Origin: Anaerolineaceae bacterium
Lineage (GTDB): Bacteria; Chloroflexota; Anaerolineae; Anaerolineales; Anaerolineaceae
Direction: 5' to 3'
Assembly (NCBI GenBank): GCA_003448875.1
Contig: DLXG01000270.1
Span: forward strand, 1 to 5,773
DNA: 5,773 nucleotides
The notes under the pieces were generated by a model. That model searched no databases and was not told the DNA's origin. It was given only the letters and a program-made list of their open reading frames with translations. A program made the translations under genes and the position numbers. Shown here piece after piece: positions 1 to 5,434 of this stretch (the stretch's first letter is position 1; each line of letters starts with the position of its first letter).

Positions 1-388
1 CGCAGCGGCGCAAAAAAGGCTCCGGGCGTTGACGCACATCAGCCGCTTCGCTGTAACGCTGCAGGATACTCCCCGAAATATCCGCCAGCGCAACATCCAC
101 ACTGGTTGCGCCAATATCCACACCAACTACAAAGCCGAGATTGCGGTTAATGCAAAGCAGGCGGGGTTTTCTTCCACCCTGGGAAACTCCCTCGCCTGCT
201 TCCATTAGAAATCCCTTTTCAACCAGATCGCGGATATCCTGGGCCGTCTTGGCCTTTGACCAGCCGGTCATCCGCGTAATGTCGGTGCTGGTAACACAAC
301 CCTGCCGCCGCAACGCACGGATAATTTCCGCTTCTGCGCTGTTTAACAAAATCGGGGCTTTGATTCGAGGCCGAAGGGTATTGTTCAT
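1..388 (-). CDS. ROK family transcriptional regulator / sugar kinase-like protein, N-terminal part (cut by window edge)
   Basis: Reading leftward from ATG at 388-386, the frame stays open for 129 codons to the edge. Residues about 12-75 form a winged helix-turn-helix (SAEAEIIRALRRQG, then TSTDITRMTGWSKAKTAQDI and a VEKGFL wing), followed by a GGRKPRLL linker. At about 87 the ROK ATPase fold begins with FVVGVDIGATSVDVALADI, whose D91-x-G93-x-T95 phosphate-binding motif is intact. This is the layout of NagC/Mlc/XylR-type ROK repressors, which bind a sugar or sugar phosphate through the kinase-like domain; the zinc-binding and catalytic parts lie outside the window. The start is firm: an in-frame TGA lies ten codons upstream (418-416) with no ATG, GTG or TTG between. 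No good Shine-Dalgarno is visible. The gene follows the Gfo/Idh/MocA gene on the same strand but has its own promoter. It probably regulates itself and perhaps genes further left. The family call is secure; regulator rather than pure kinase is inferred from the HTH. Confidence 0.93.
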   Translation of the reverse strand, partial: MNNTLRPRIKAPILLNSAEAEIIRALRRQGCVTSTDITRMTGWSKAKTAQDIRDLVEKGFLMEAGEGVSQGGRKPRLLCINRNLGFVVGVDIGATSVDVALADISGSILQRYSEAADVRQRPEPFLRRC

Positions 389-474
389 GAGCAGGGAAAT
401 GGCAAAGCCGGAATGTCACCACAGGAACAGGGATGTTTTTACAATCAGTCCTTGCAGTAAAAACAACTGCCTTT

Positions 475-503
475 ATTATCACAAAAATCTTTCGTAAATT
501 CAA
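475..503 (-). promoter_or_regulatory. Predicted sigma-70-type promoter of the ROK gene
   Basis: On the minus strand a -35 box TTGAAT (503-498) and a -10 box GATAAT (480-475) are separated by exactly 17 bp. The predicted start is near 468, leaving a leader of about 80 nt before the ATG at 388. This would let the ROK gene be transcribed independently of the upstream dehydrogenase gene. Prediction only. Confidence 0.6.
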
Positions 504-511
504 TAGACGGT
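491..511. promoter_or_regulatory. Degenerate second copy of the palindrome, over the ROK -35 box
   Basis: Aligned with the perfect palindrome at 533-553, this stretch matches 13 of 21 positions, including one intact half-site ATAGAC (503-508) and a weak opposite half (GTAAAT where the perfect copy has GTCTAT). Its centre (501) is 42 bp from the centre of the perfect site (543), about four helical turns, and it covers the -35 box at 498-503. That geometry suits cooperative binding of a repressor, but the match could be chance in AT-rich DNA. Confidence 0.3.
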
Positions 512-532
512 TTCGTATATTTTATTAAGAAC

Positions 533-553
533 TTTGTCTATTTGATAGACAAA
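533..553. promoter_or_regulatory. Perfect 9-3-9 palindrome, candidate ROK operator
   Basis: Arms TTTGTCTAT (533-541) and ATAGACAAA (545-553) are perfect inverted repeats around TTG. The site lies in the gap upstream of the ROK gene, about 75 bp before its predicted start, and begins 5 bp past the stop of the Gfo/Idh/MocA gene. ROK repressors such as NagC, Mlc and XylR bind AT-rich palindromes of about this length, so an autoregulatory operator is the best reading. A terminator is less likely: the stem is AT-rich and no T tract follows on the minus strand. Confidence 0.55.
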
Positions 554-557
554 TTGC

Positions 558-1754
558 TCACTCGCGAATAACCTGCGTAATCGCGCCGGTCTTCTTGTTT
601 TTAAGAATGACCTTGAGGTTACCGTTGGGCATGCGTTCTTCCTTGATGAGGAAATGTTCTTCGTCATAATCCTTCAAGGCAGATTCCTGGCCTTTCCCCT
701 CGCCGCCGCGCCACACCTTCAATTCGACCGGCTCCCATTTTTTGGTCTGAGCCGATTTGTAGCAAGCATCAATGATCGCATTGACTACATAGCCGTCATA
801 AAAGGTTTCCATTGGTTGTCGGCCTTCATCCATGGCGTTGAACATATCCAAAAACATTTCCACATAGCCTAACGAGCCGATTTCATCACCGACCGGGAAC
901 AGCCAGCCGGTATCCCCTTCGGCTTTTTCGGCCACATAACCGCCCTGTCCAACCGCCGTAAACATTTCAAAGCCGGTCCGCAGCCAGTGATTCAACCAAA
1001 CCGTTCCCTCTGTGCCGGCGATCTCGTCCCGCAAGTCCATGCCGCCACGGAAGGTCCACGAAACTTCAAACTGACCGATTGCGCCATTATCGTAGCGCAC
1101 CAGACCCACCGCATGATCTTCGGCATCAATGGGATGTACCTGCGTATCCGCCCAGCACGACACTTCAATCGGGCGGTTTTCTTTTCCAATGAAGTTACGG
1201 GCAATTTCAATACAGTGACAGCCCATGTCCACAATCGCGCCGCCGCCAGATTGTTCTTTCGTCCAGAACCAGTCACTGTGCGGCCCGCCGTGTGTTTCAC
1301 GGGAACGAGCCCACAACACCTTGCCTAACGCACCTTTACGGGCTGATTCCAGCGCTTTGAGTGTTTTGGGGGTATAAACCAGATCTTCAAGATAGCCGTG
1401 GAAGACGCCGGCTTTCTCAACTGCTTCCAGCATTTCCAGTGCTTCATCGGCGTTGGTCGCCAATGGCTTGGTACACAAAACCGCCTTGCCCGCTTCAGCT
1501 GCCAGCAATGCCGCCTGCTTATGCAGGTAATTCGGCAACCCAATCACAACCGTATCCACCTCCGGATCACGAATTGCCTCGGCCATGTCAGTCGTCCAGC
1601 GGGGAATTCCAAATTCAGCCGCGAACTTTTGAGCCTGCTCCGCTCGCCGAGAATAGGCCACCACGACCTGCTCCTTACCGCGGTACTTCATCAGGCTCAT
1701 GGTATAAAAACGCCCGATTAAGCCGGTACCCAGCATGGCAATTTTGTGACTCAT
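558..1754 (-). CDS. Gfo/Idh/MocA family NAD(P)-dependent oxidoreductase
   Basis: A cytosolic 398-residue dehydrogenase. The Rossmann domain opens with AMLGTGLIG (G9-x-G11-x-x-G14); S35-R36-R37 after the second strand hint at NADP(H) use. The family lysine motif is CTKPLAT (K96, P97), and the C-terminal domain carries D176-M-G-C-H180, with the histidine expected to act with K96 in oxidising a sugar or cyclitol hydroxyl. [11 protein letters not shown] and GTEGTVWL are typical of sugar-type members. The start is set at ATG 1754, preceded by GGAG at 1767-1764 with a 9-nt spacer; a TTG five codons upstream (1769) overlaps that Shine-Dalgarno and is rejected. The last 45 or so residues (about 353-398) form a charged, lysine- and glutamate-rich tail beyond the usual domain end. 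It is transcribed divergently from the URO-D operon from a consensus promoter, with a palindromic operator at the predicted start. The exact substrate (inositol, glucose, amino sugar, sugar acid) cannot be told. Confidence 0.93.
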   Translation of the reverse strand: MSHKIAMLGTGLIGRFYTMSLMKYRGKEQVVVAYSRRAEQAQKFAAEFGIPRWTTDMAEAIRDPEVDTVVIGLPNYLHKQAALLAAEAGKAVLCTKPLATNADEALEMLEAVEKAGVFHGYLEDLVYTPKTLKALESARKGALGKVLWARSRETHGGPHSDWFWTKEQSGGGAIVDMGCHCIEIARNFIGKENRPIEVSCWADTQVHPIDAEDHAVGLVRYDNGAIGQFEVSWTFRGGMDLRDEIAGTEGTVWLNHWLRTGFEMFTAVGQGGYVAEKAEGDTGWLFPVGDEIGSLGYVEMFLDMFNAMDEGRQPMETFYDGYVVNAIIDACYKSAQTKKWEPVELKVWRGGEGKGQESALKDYDEEHFLIKEERMPNGNLKVILKNKKTGAITQVIRE

Positions 1755-1763
1755 TTTACTTTT

Positions 1764-1767
1764 CTCC
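1764..1767 (-). promoter_or_regulatory. Ribosome binding site that fixes the dehydrogenase start at 1754
   Basis: GGAG on the minus strand lies 9 nt before ATG at 1754. The upstream in-frame TTG codon at 1769-1767 overlaps this element and would have no usable Shine-Dalgarno at the right distance, so the shorter 398-residue protein is preferred. Confidence 0.75.
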
Positions 1768-1790
1768 AAGGGGGGAATTTTAAATATCCA

Positions 1791-1804
1791 AATGTACGAA
1801 CATT
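1791..1804. promoter_or_regulatory. 14-bp palindromic operator, left copy (candidate GntR/HutC site)
   Basis: AATGTACGAACATT has 5-bp inverted arms AATGT/ACATT around ACGA. It begins 3 bp past the -10 box of the leftward promoter and covers the predicted start of that transcript, as expected of a repressor site. Its core GT-N4-AC matches the general half-site spacing of HutC-type GntR operators, except that the centre is CG rather than the common TA. It differs from the right copy at 1873-1886 in one base. Confidence 0.7.
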
Positions 1805-1807
1805 CTA

Positions 1808-1836
1808 ATTATAGATGATTCTATTATGCGTGTCAA
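1808..1836 (-). promoter_or_regulatory. Consensus sigma-70 promoter driving the Gfo/Idh/MocA gene
   Basis: On the minus strand TTGACA (1836-1831), a 17-bp spacer and TATAAT (1813-1808) match the sigma-70 consensus at all 12 box positions. The predicted start is near 1801, inside the palindrome at 1791-1804, leaving a leader of about 47 nt. A promoter this strong, occluded at its start site, suggests tight repression and strong induction. Confidence 0.85.
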
Positions 1837-1837
1837 C

Positions 1838-1866
1838 TTGCTTTTCTGCCCGACTTCGGCTAAAAT
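1838..1866 (+). promoter_or_regulatory. Predicted sigma-70-type promoter driving the URO-D/GntR/SIS/SDR/FAD operon
   Basis: TTGCTT (1838-1843), a 17-bp spacer and TAAAAT (1861-1866) give a good but non-consensus promoter. Its -35 box is one base away from that of the divergent promoter, so the two are back to back. The predicted start is near 1873, at the edge of the palindrome at 1873-1886, with a leader of about 33 nt. Confidence 0.6.
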
Positions 1867-1872
1867 TGAATT

Positions 1873-1886
1873 AATGTACGCACATT
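1873..1886. promoter_or_regulatory. 14-bp palindromic operator, right copy (candidate GntR/HutC site)
   Basis: AATGTACGCACATT, identical to the left copy at 13 of 14 positions and in the same orientation, with arms AATGT/ACATT. It begins 6 bp past the predicted -10 box of the rightward promoter and ends 19 bp before the first ATG. Its placement mirrors that of the left copy on the divergent promoter. The HutC-type GntR gene at 3103 is the obvious candidate binder. Confidence 0.7.
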
Positions 1887-1905
1887 TGAATAATCGTTCT
1901 TAAAA

Positions 1906-3063
1906 ATGATGATTCCCCTAACCCCCCGCCAACGTGTCTACACCGCCTTGCGGCACGAAACTCCTGACCGCGTCCCAACTGCTTTGGGAGGCGGTCCCTA
2001 CGGTCTGGTGGATGACCTCTACTTCCGCCTGCTGGATTATTTTCAACTGGGTGAGCCCGTACCGCCCTTCCGTAAGGGTCACAACATTTCCTACATGGAT
2101 GACCGGTTGTTGAGCCGGCTGGGTACGGATTTCCGTTATTGCTGGCCCGCTCGCCTGCCCAACAGCCCGGTCATTCCCGGCCAGGACGAAAACACCTTTT
2201 ACGATTCCTTCGGCCAGGTCTGGAAACGGGCTCTACCCTATTACTACGCCGGCCGCGGCCTCCTGCAAGATTCTGCCGAAATTGCAGACATAGAACGGCT
2301 GGTGCGCTGGCCCGATCCGCATGACCCCTCGTGGATGGAGGGAGTTGCCCAGCGAGCCGAAGAGTTGCAGACAAACACCCCGTATTTTGTAGTGATGCGC
2401 ATGGTGGCTTCGCATGGCCCCTTTCAAACCGCCTGCGACCTGCGCGGCACGGAGAATTTTCTCACCGACTTGATTGAAAAACCGGAATTTGCCCAAGCCT
2501 TGCTAGAGCGCATTACCACCCTGCTGGAAGGGCTGTTGGATGCTGCCATGCGGGCAGGCGGCCCGTGGTTCGACATGATCGAATTGCCCGGTGATGACTA
2601 TGCCGGCAACACCGGTTTGATTCTCTCTCCGGCTATGTTCCGCCGTTTTATCAAACCCTGCCTCCGGCGAATGATTGATACCATCCGTCGCCACAAACCG
2701 GAAATCAAAATCATGCTGCATAGCGATGGCGCCATCAGCCGTTTGATTCCGGATTTCATCGAATTGGGTGTGGATGTCCTTCACCCCTTGGAGCCATTAC
2801 CCGCCACCAATATCCCCGAGATCAAACGCCAATTCGGTAATCAGATCAGTTTTTTAGGCAGCATTGATATCAGCCATGCCATGCTTGGATCTCGCGAGCA
2901 GGTTGTTGAAGAAGTCAGAACTCGCCTTGTTCAACTTGCGGAAGGGGGCGGTTATATTCTGGCCCCTTCCAATCATCTGCAAGCAGATGTGCCCGCTGAA
3001 AACGTGGTCACCTTGTTTCAGGCAGCCCATGAATTGGGAAAGTATCCCATCCATCTTTTATAA
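1906..3063 (+). CDS. Uroporphyrinogen decarboxylase (URO-D) superfamily protein, non-HemE type
   Basis: A 385-residue cytosolic protein of the URO-D fold (Pfam URO-D, shared by HemE and the MtaA/MtbA/CmuA methyltransferases). The N-terminal LTPRQRVYTALRHETPDRVP is typical of the non-HemE branch; the FMRQAGRY-type active-site segment of HemE is absent. The barrel core runs GDDYAGNTGLILSPAMFRRF (about 229-248), then MLHSDGAI (H272, D274), DVLHPLEPLP (about 290-299), FLGSIDI and LAPSNHLQADVPAENV (about 352-367). Corrinoid methyltransferases bind zinc through H-x-C plus a later Cys; here the residues are H272-x-D274, and N356-H357 lie near where the second Cys is expected. Neither decarboxylation of uroporphyrinogen nor thiol methyl transfer can therefore be assumed. 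It leads the rightward operon, 39 bp before gntR. Two ATGs in tandem (1906, 1909) are possible starts; neither has a clear Shine-Dalgarno. Members of this branch are common in sugar operons, and I know of no settled function. Confidence 0.9.
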   Translation: MMIPLTPRQRVYTALRHETPDRVPTALGGGPYGLVDDLYFRLLDYFQLGEPVPPFRKGHNISYMDDRLLSRLGTDFRYCWPARLPNSPVIPGQDENTFYDSFGQVWKRALPYYYAGRGLLQDSAEIADIERLVRWPDPHDPSWMEGVAQRAEELQTNTPYFVVMRMVASHGPFQTACDLRGTENFLTDLIEKPEFAQALLERITTLLEGLLDAAMRAGGPWFDMIELPGDDYAGNTGLILSPAMFRRFIKPCLRRMIDTIRRHKPEIKIMLHSDGAISRLIPDFIELGVDVLHPLEPLPATNIPEIKRQFGNQISFLGSIDISHAMLGSREQVVEEVRTRLVQLAEGGGYILAPSNHLQADVPAENVVTLFQAAHELGKYPIHLL

Positions 3064-3093
3064 TCATTAGCACCTTCAAATCCACCCAAAACC

Positions 3094-3097
3094 GGAG
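3094..3097 (+). promoter_or_regulatory. Ribosome binding site of the GntR gene
   Basis: GGAG lies 5 nt before ATG at 3103, in the 39-bp gap after the URO-D-like gene. No promoter or terminator was seen in this gap, which supports cotranscription. Confidence 0.7.
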
Positions 3098-3102
3098 AAG
3101 TT

Positions 3103-3843
3103 ATGAGCCTCCCCTACTCAACTGTTGATCCGCATAATCCAATCCCGCTGTACTACCAGATTTATTTAGATTTGCGCCGCATGATTCAACGCGGGGTACT
3201 CAAGCCCGGCAGCATGTTGCCGCCGGAACTGGAAATCTGTCAGGCTTATAACGTCGGGCGGCAAACCGTCCGTCAGGCCATTGGCCGGTTGGTGGACGAA
3301 AATCTGGTTGAACGCTATCCCGGTAAAGGCACCTTTGTCCGCGATATTCCCAGCATTCAATTCTTTCTTGACCGCAGTTTCAGCCAGCAAATGCGTGAAA
3401 TGGGGCGGGTACCCTCATCGAAAGTGTTACGCTGTGAGCCATCCACTGTCAATGTCGAAAATGTCCCGGTATTGGAGAAGGTACAGGGAGCGCCCTGCGT
3501 GATTCTGGAACGCCTGCGCTACGGGGATAATGAACTGATCTGTCATCAAATATCTATTGTCCTGACCGAACGCTGCCCCGGCCTTGAACACGTAGATTTT
3601 GCCAACCAATCTCTCTTTGAGGTGCTCACCAACCGCTACGCTTTGATGATCAAACGCATGGACATTGTGGTACGCGCTGTAGCAGCCGATGGATACCGCG
3701 CCGACTTATTGGAAGTGGAGGAATGCGCCCCCTTGTTATACGTAGGTACCGCCACCTACGTAGAAGAAGGTGACCTGATCGAATACTCTACCAGTTATTA
3801 CCGGGCCGACCGTTACGAATACAGTATTACTCAAATTCGCTAA
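3103..3843 (+). CDS. GntR family transcriptional regulator, HutC/UTRA type
   Basis: A 246-residue one-component repressor of the usual HutC-subfamily length. Residues about 13-80 are a textbook GntR winged helix: NPIPLYYQIYLDLRRMI, GVLKPGSMLPPELEI, then VGRQTVRQAIGRLVDENLVE (recognition helix) and the wing RYPGKGTFV. Residues about 88-243 form the UTRA effector domain (chorismate-lyase fold), with the usual FSQQMREMGR, ILERLRYGDNE and DLIEYSTSYYRADRYEY segments; in DasR/NagR relatives this domain binds phosphorylated sugars. The start at 3103 has a Shine-Dalgarno 5 nt upstream. It is the second gene of the rightward operon, with an SIS gene 18 bp downstream, so the effector is plausibly a sugar phosphate or the SIS product. 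It most likely binds the paired GT-N4-AC palindromes at 1791 and 1873 and so controls both divergent units and itself. A perfect 24-bp palindrome lies inside its coding sequence at 3739-3762. Confidence 0.95.
   Translation: MSLPYSTVDPHNPIPLYYQIYLDLRRMIQRGVLKPGSMLPPELEICQAYNVGRQTVRQAIGRLVDENLVERYPGKGTFVRDIPSIQFFLDRSFSQQMREMGRVPSSKVLRCEPSTVNVENVPVLEKVQGAPCVILERLRYGDNELICHQISIVLTERCPGLEHVDFANQSLFEVLTNRYALMIKRMDIVVRAVAADGYRADLLEVEECAPLLYVGTATYVEEGDLIEYSTSYYRADRYEYSITQIR
3739..3762. repeat. Perfect 9-6-9 inverted repeat inside the GntR coding sequence
   Basis: TACGTAGGT (3739-3747) and ACCTACGTA (3754-3762) are perfect inverted repeats around ACCGCC. In frame they encode YVG-TA-TYV at residues 213-220 in the last strands of the UTRA domain. 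As RNA this would fold into a 9-bp stem with a 6-nt loop about 100 nt before the SIS start. It may be coincidence, since TACGTA is itself palindromic and Tyr-Val occurs twice. Confidence 0.45.
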
Positions 3844-3861
3844 TTTAGCAGCAGAGGGTCT

Positions 3862-4641
3862 ATGCACAATAACGCTTCAATTGAATACCTGAAACAGGCG
3901 CAGGCCATTTTGACCCGCATTCAAGAAACCCAGTTAGACAATATTGAACGGGCAGCCGAAGTGTGCGCCCAGACCATTGCCGGTGATGGGTTGGTGCATA
4001 TGTTCGGCAGTGGTCATTCACGCATTTTCGTCGAAGAAATGTTCCCCCGCCACGGTAGTTTTCCCGGATTTCATCCAATTGTTGAATTATCTCTGACCTT
4101 TCACAACTTGGTGGTTGGCTCAAACGGCCAGCGCCAGGCCATGTTTTTAGAACATGTCGAAGGGCTTGGGCAGATTATTTTACGGAATTTTGTCTTTTCA
4201 CCACCCGATAGTTTCCTCATCTTCTCCAATAGCGGCGTCAATGAGGTCATTATTGACGTGGCTCTGGAAGCCAAACGCCTGAATATGCCGGTGATTGCAG
4301 TGGTATCGGTGGATCATTGTCAGGCCAGCCCGGCGCTCCATTCCAGCGGCAAAAAACTGGTGGATATTGCCGATATCGTGATTGATAATTGCACCCCCGC
4401 CGGCGATGCCATGGTGCGGGTAGAAGGGCTGGAAGACCCGGTCGGGCCCGGTTCAACCATTGGGGCTGCGGCAATTACCAACGCCCTCAAGTGCCGCATT
4501 GCCGAGAAATTAACCGCCTTGGGTAAACCGCCCATCGTTTTGACCAGCAGTTATTTCCTCGGTCAGGAAGAATCCAAAAAGCGGTTTGATGCCTGTTATG
4601 ATGATTACCGCGCCCGCGTGCGCAGGGTTTACGGGTGTTGA
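3862..4641 (+). CDS. SIS domain sugar-phosphate-binding protein, UPF0309-like
   Basis: A 259-residue cytosolic protein with one sugar isomerase (SIS) domain. An N-terminal helix (about 1-40) precedes VHMFGSGHSRIFVEEMFPRH (about 45-64), where G49-S-G-H-S forms the first phosphate-binding loop. FLIFSNSGVNEVIIDVALEA (about 118-137) holds the S122-N-S-G loop, and VIAVVSVDH (about 144-152) follows. The C-terminal part GDAMVRVEGL through VGPGSTIGAAAITNAL is characteristic of the UPF0309 group rather than of GmhA, GutQ or GlmS. From memory, a Streptomyces UPF0309 member (NagS, SCO4393) has been reported to dehydrate N-acetylglucosamine 6-phosphate; whether this protein shares that substrate is unproven. 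Start ATG 3862 has AGAGGG at 3853-3858, 3-4 nt upstream. It sits 18 bp after gntR and 2 bp before the SDR gene. SIS proteins next to GntR or RpiR regulators usually act on, or sense, the phosphosugar of the pathway. An isomerase, dehydratase or non-enzymatic sensor are all possible. Confidence 0.88.
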   Translation: MHNNASIEYLKQAQAILTRIQETQLDNIERAAEVCAQTIAGDGLVHMFGSGHSRIFVEEMFPRHGSFPGFHPIVELSLTFHNLVVGSNGQRQAMFLEHVEGLGQIILRNFVFSPPDSFLIFSNSGVNEVIIDVALEAKRLNMPVIAVVSVDHCQASPALHSSGKKLVDIADIVIDNCTPAGDAMVRVEGLEDPVGPGSTIGAAAITNALKCRIAEKLTALGKPPIVLTSSYFLGQEESKKRFDACYDDYRARVRRVYGC

Positions 4642-4643
4642 TC

Positions 4644-5414
4644 ATGCAATTGAATGGTAAAGTTGCAGTGATCACCGGCGCAGGCAGCGGGATTGGCGCG
4701 GCTATCGCACGGGCATTTTCAAAAGAGGGCGCCCGAGTCATCCTGTGGGATATTGACCTGAAAGCCGCCGAAGAGATCCGCCAGACCTGTGCTTCTCCAT
4801 CTTTGGCCGCTTGTATGCCGGTGGATGTCACCGATCCCGGTCAGGTTGAAGAAGCATTCCGACAGGTAATTGACCATTATCACCATCTGGATGCGCTGGT
4901 CAACGTGGCCGGTGGTTCGGGCCGCCGTTGGGGTGATGGGCCGGTAGATGCCTGTACGCTGGAAGGCTGGCAAAAGACGCTTGACCTGAACTTGAACAGC
5001 CTGTTTTATTGCTGCAAATTCGCCATTCAGGCCATGCTCCCTCAGCGCAAAGGCGCCATTGTGGTCATCTCGTCGGTATTGGGTCTGGTCGGGGGTGATG
5101 AAGATTTTGCCACCCACGCCTACGCTGCCAGCAAAGGCGCAGCCATCAGCCTGACCCGTTCGATTGCTGCCTTTTACGCCCCGCACGGTATTCGCGCCAA
5201 TGTGATCTGCCCCGGTTTGATTGCCACACCGATGAGTCAACGCGCCCAGCAAAGCCCGGCCATCCGCTCACGGCTGGCCGAATTACAACCCCTAACCGCT
5301 GATTTCGGTCAGCCGGAAGATGTGGCTGGAGCAGCTGTTTATCTGGCTTCGGATGCGGCGCGGTTTGTAACCGGCGCAGTTTTGACAGTAGACGGCGGCT
5401 GGACTGTTCGATAA
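4644..5414 (+). CDS. SDR family NAD(P)-dependent oxidoreductase (classical short-chain dehydrogenase)
   Basis: A 256-residue cytosolic dehydrogenase of the classical SDR type, of normal length. It has the coenzyme motif T11-G-A-G14-S-G16-I-G18, and an acidic D36 at the end of strand 2 (ILWDID), which favours NAD(H) over NADP(H). The structural motif is N87-V-A-G90, and the catalytic set is N116 (LDLNLNS), S144 (VISS), Y160 and K164 (YAASK). CPGLIATPM (about 189-197) and LTVDGGW at the end are usual. S144 to Y160 is 16 residues, about three longer than the common spacing, because of the loop GGDEDFATHA. ATG 4644 is chosen since it gives the standard N-terminus MQLNGKVAVITG, 2 bp after the SIS stop. 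A GTG at 4635 would add three residues and overlap the SIS gene by 7 bp, with AGGG at 4624-4627 as a possible site, so the start is slightly uncertain. It probably oxidises or reduces a sugar, polyol or keto acid; the family alone does not fix the substrate. Confidence 0.93.
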   Translation: MQLNGKVAVITGAGSGIGAAIARAFSKEGARVILWDIDLKAAEEIRQTCASPSLAACMPVDVTDPGQVEEAFRQVIDHYHHLDALVNVAGGSGRRWGDGPVDACTLEGWQKTLDLNLNSLFYCCKFAIQAMLPQRKGAIVVISSVLGLVGGDEDFATHAYAASKGAAISLTRSIAAFYAPHGIRANVICPGLIATPMSQRAQQSPAIRSRLAELQPLTADFGQPEDVAGAAVYLASDAARFVTGAVLTVDGGWTVR

Positions 5415-5421
5415 ATCCGCC

Positions 5422-5426
5422 GGAGG
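5422..5426 (+). promoter_or_regulatory. Strong ribosome binding site of the FAD oxidoreductase gene
   Basis: GGAGG lies 8 nt before ATG at 5435, the best Shine-Dalgarno match in the window. It settles the start of the open-ended gene that runs off the right edge. Confidence 0.85.
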
Positions 5427-5434
5427 AAGTTATC

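Noticed and set aside
141..497. Plus-strand open frame of 118 codons opposite the ROK gene
   Set aside because: It lies antisense to the ROK helix-turn-helix and ATPase start, has a low-complexity Arg/Ser/Pro-rich product with no domain, and extends over the ROK promoter.
533..553. Palindrome after the Gfo/Idh/MocA stop as a rho-independent terminator
   Set aside because: The stem has only two G-C pairs and is followed on the minus strand by GTTCTT with no T tract. Its placement and its degenerate partner over the ROK promoter fit an operator better.
1755..1769. TTG codon at 1769 as the start of the Gfo/Idh/MocA gene (403 residues)
   Set aside because: That TTG overlaps the GGAG that serves ATG 1754, and the five extra residues precede the normal [12 protein letters not shown]-terminus.
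1811..1824. Inverted repeat ATAGA-TGAT-TCTAT inside the leftward promoter spacer
   Set aside because: The arms are only 5 bp in AT-rich DNA, overlap the -10 box sequence, and do not match either operator family in the window.
4635..4643. GTG at 4635 as the start of the SDR gene
   Set aside because: It would add Met-Leu-Ile before a standard SDR N-terminus and overlap the SIS gene. It cannot be excluded because AGGG lies 7 nt upstream, but ATG 4644 is preferred.
4719..5252. Minus-strand open frame of 177 codons opposite the SDR gene
   Set aside because: It is antisense to a gene with all SDR motifs intact, has no ribosome binding site or recognisable domain, and is explained by codon bias of the plus-strand gene.
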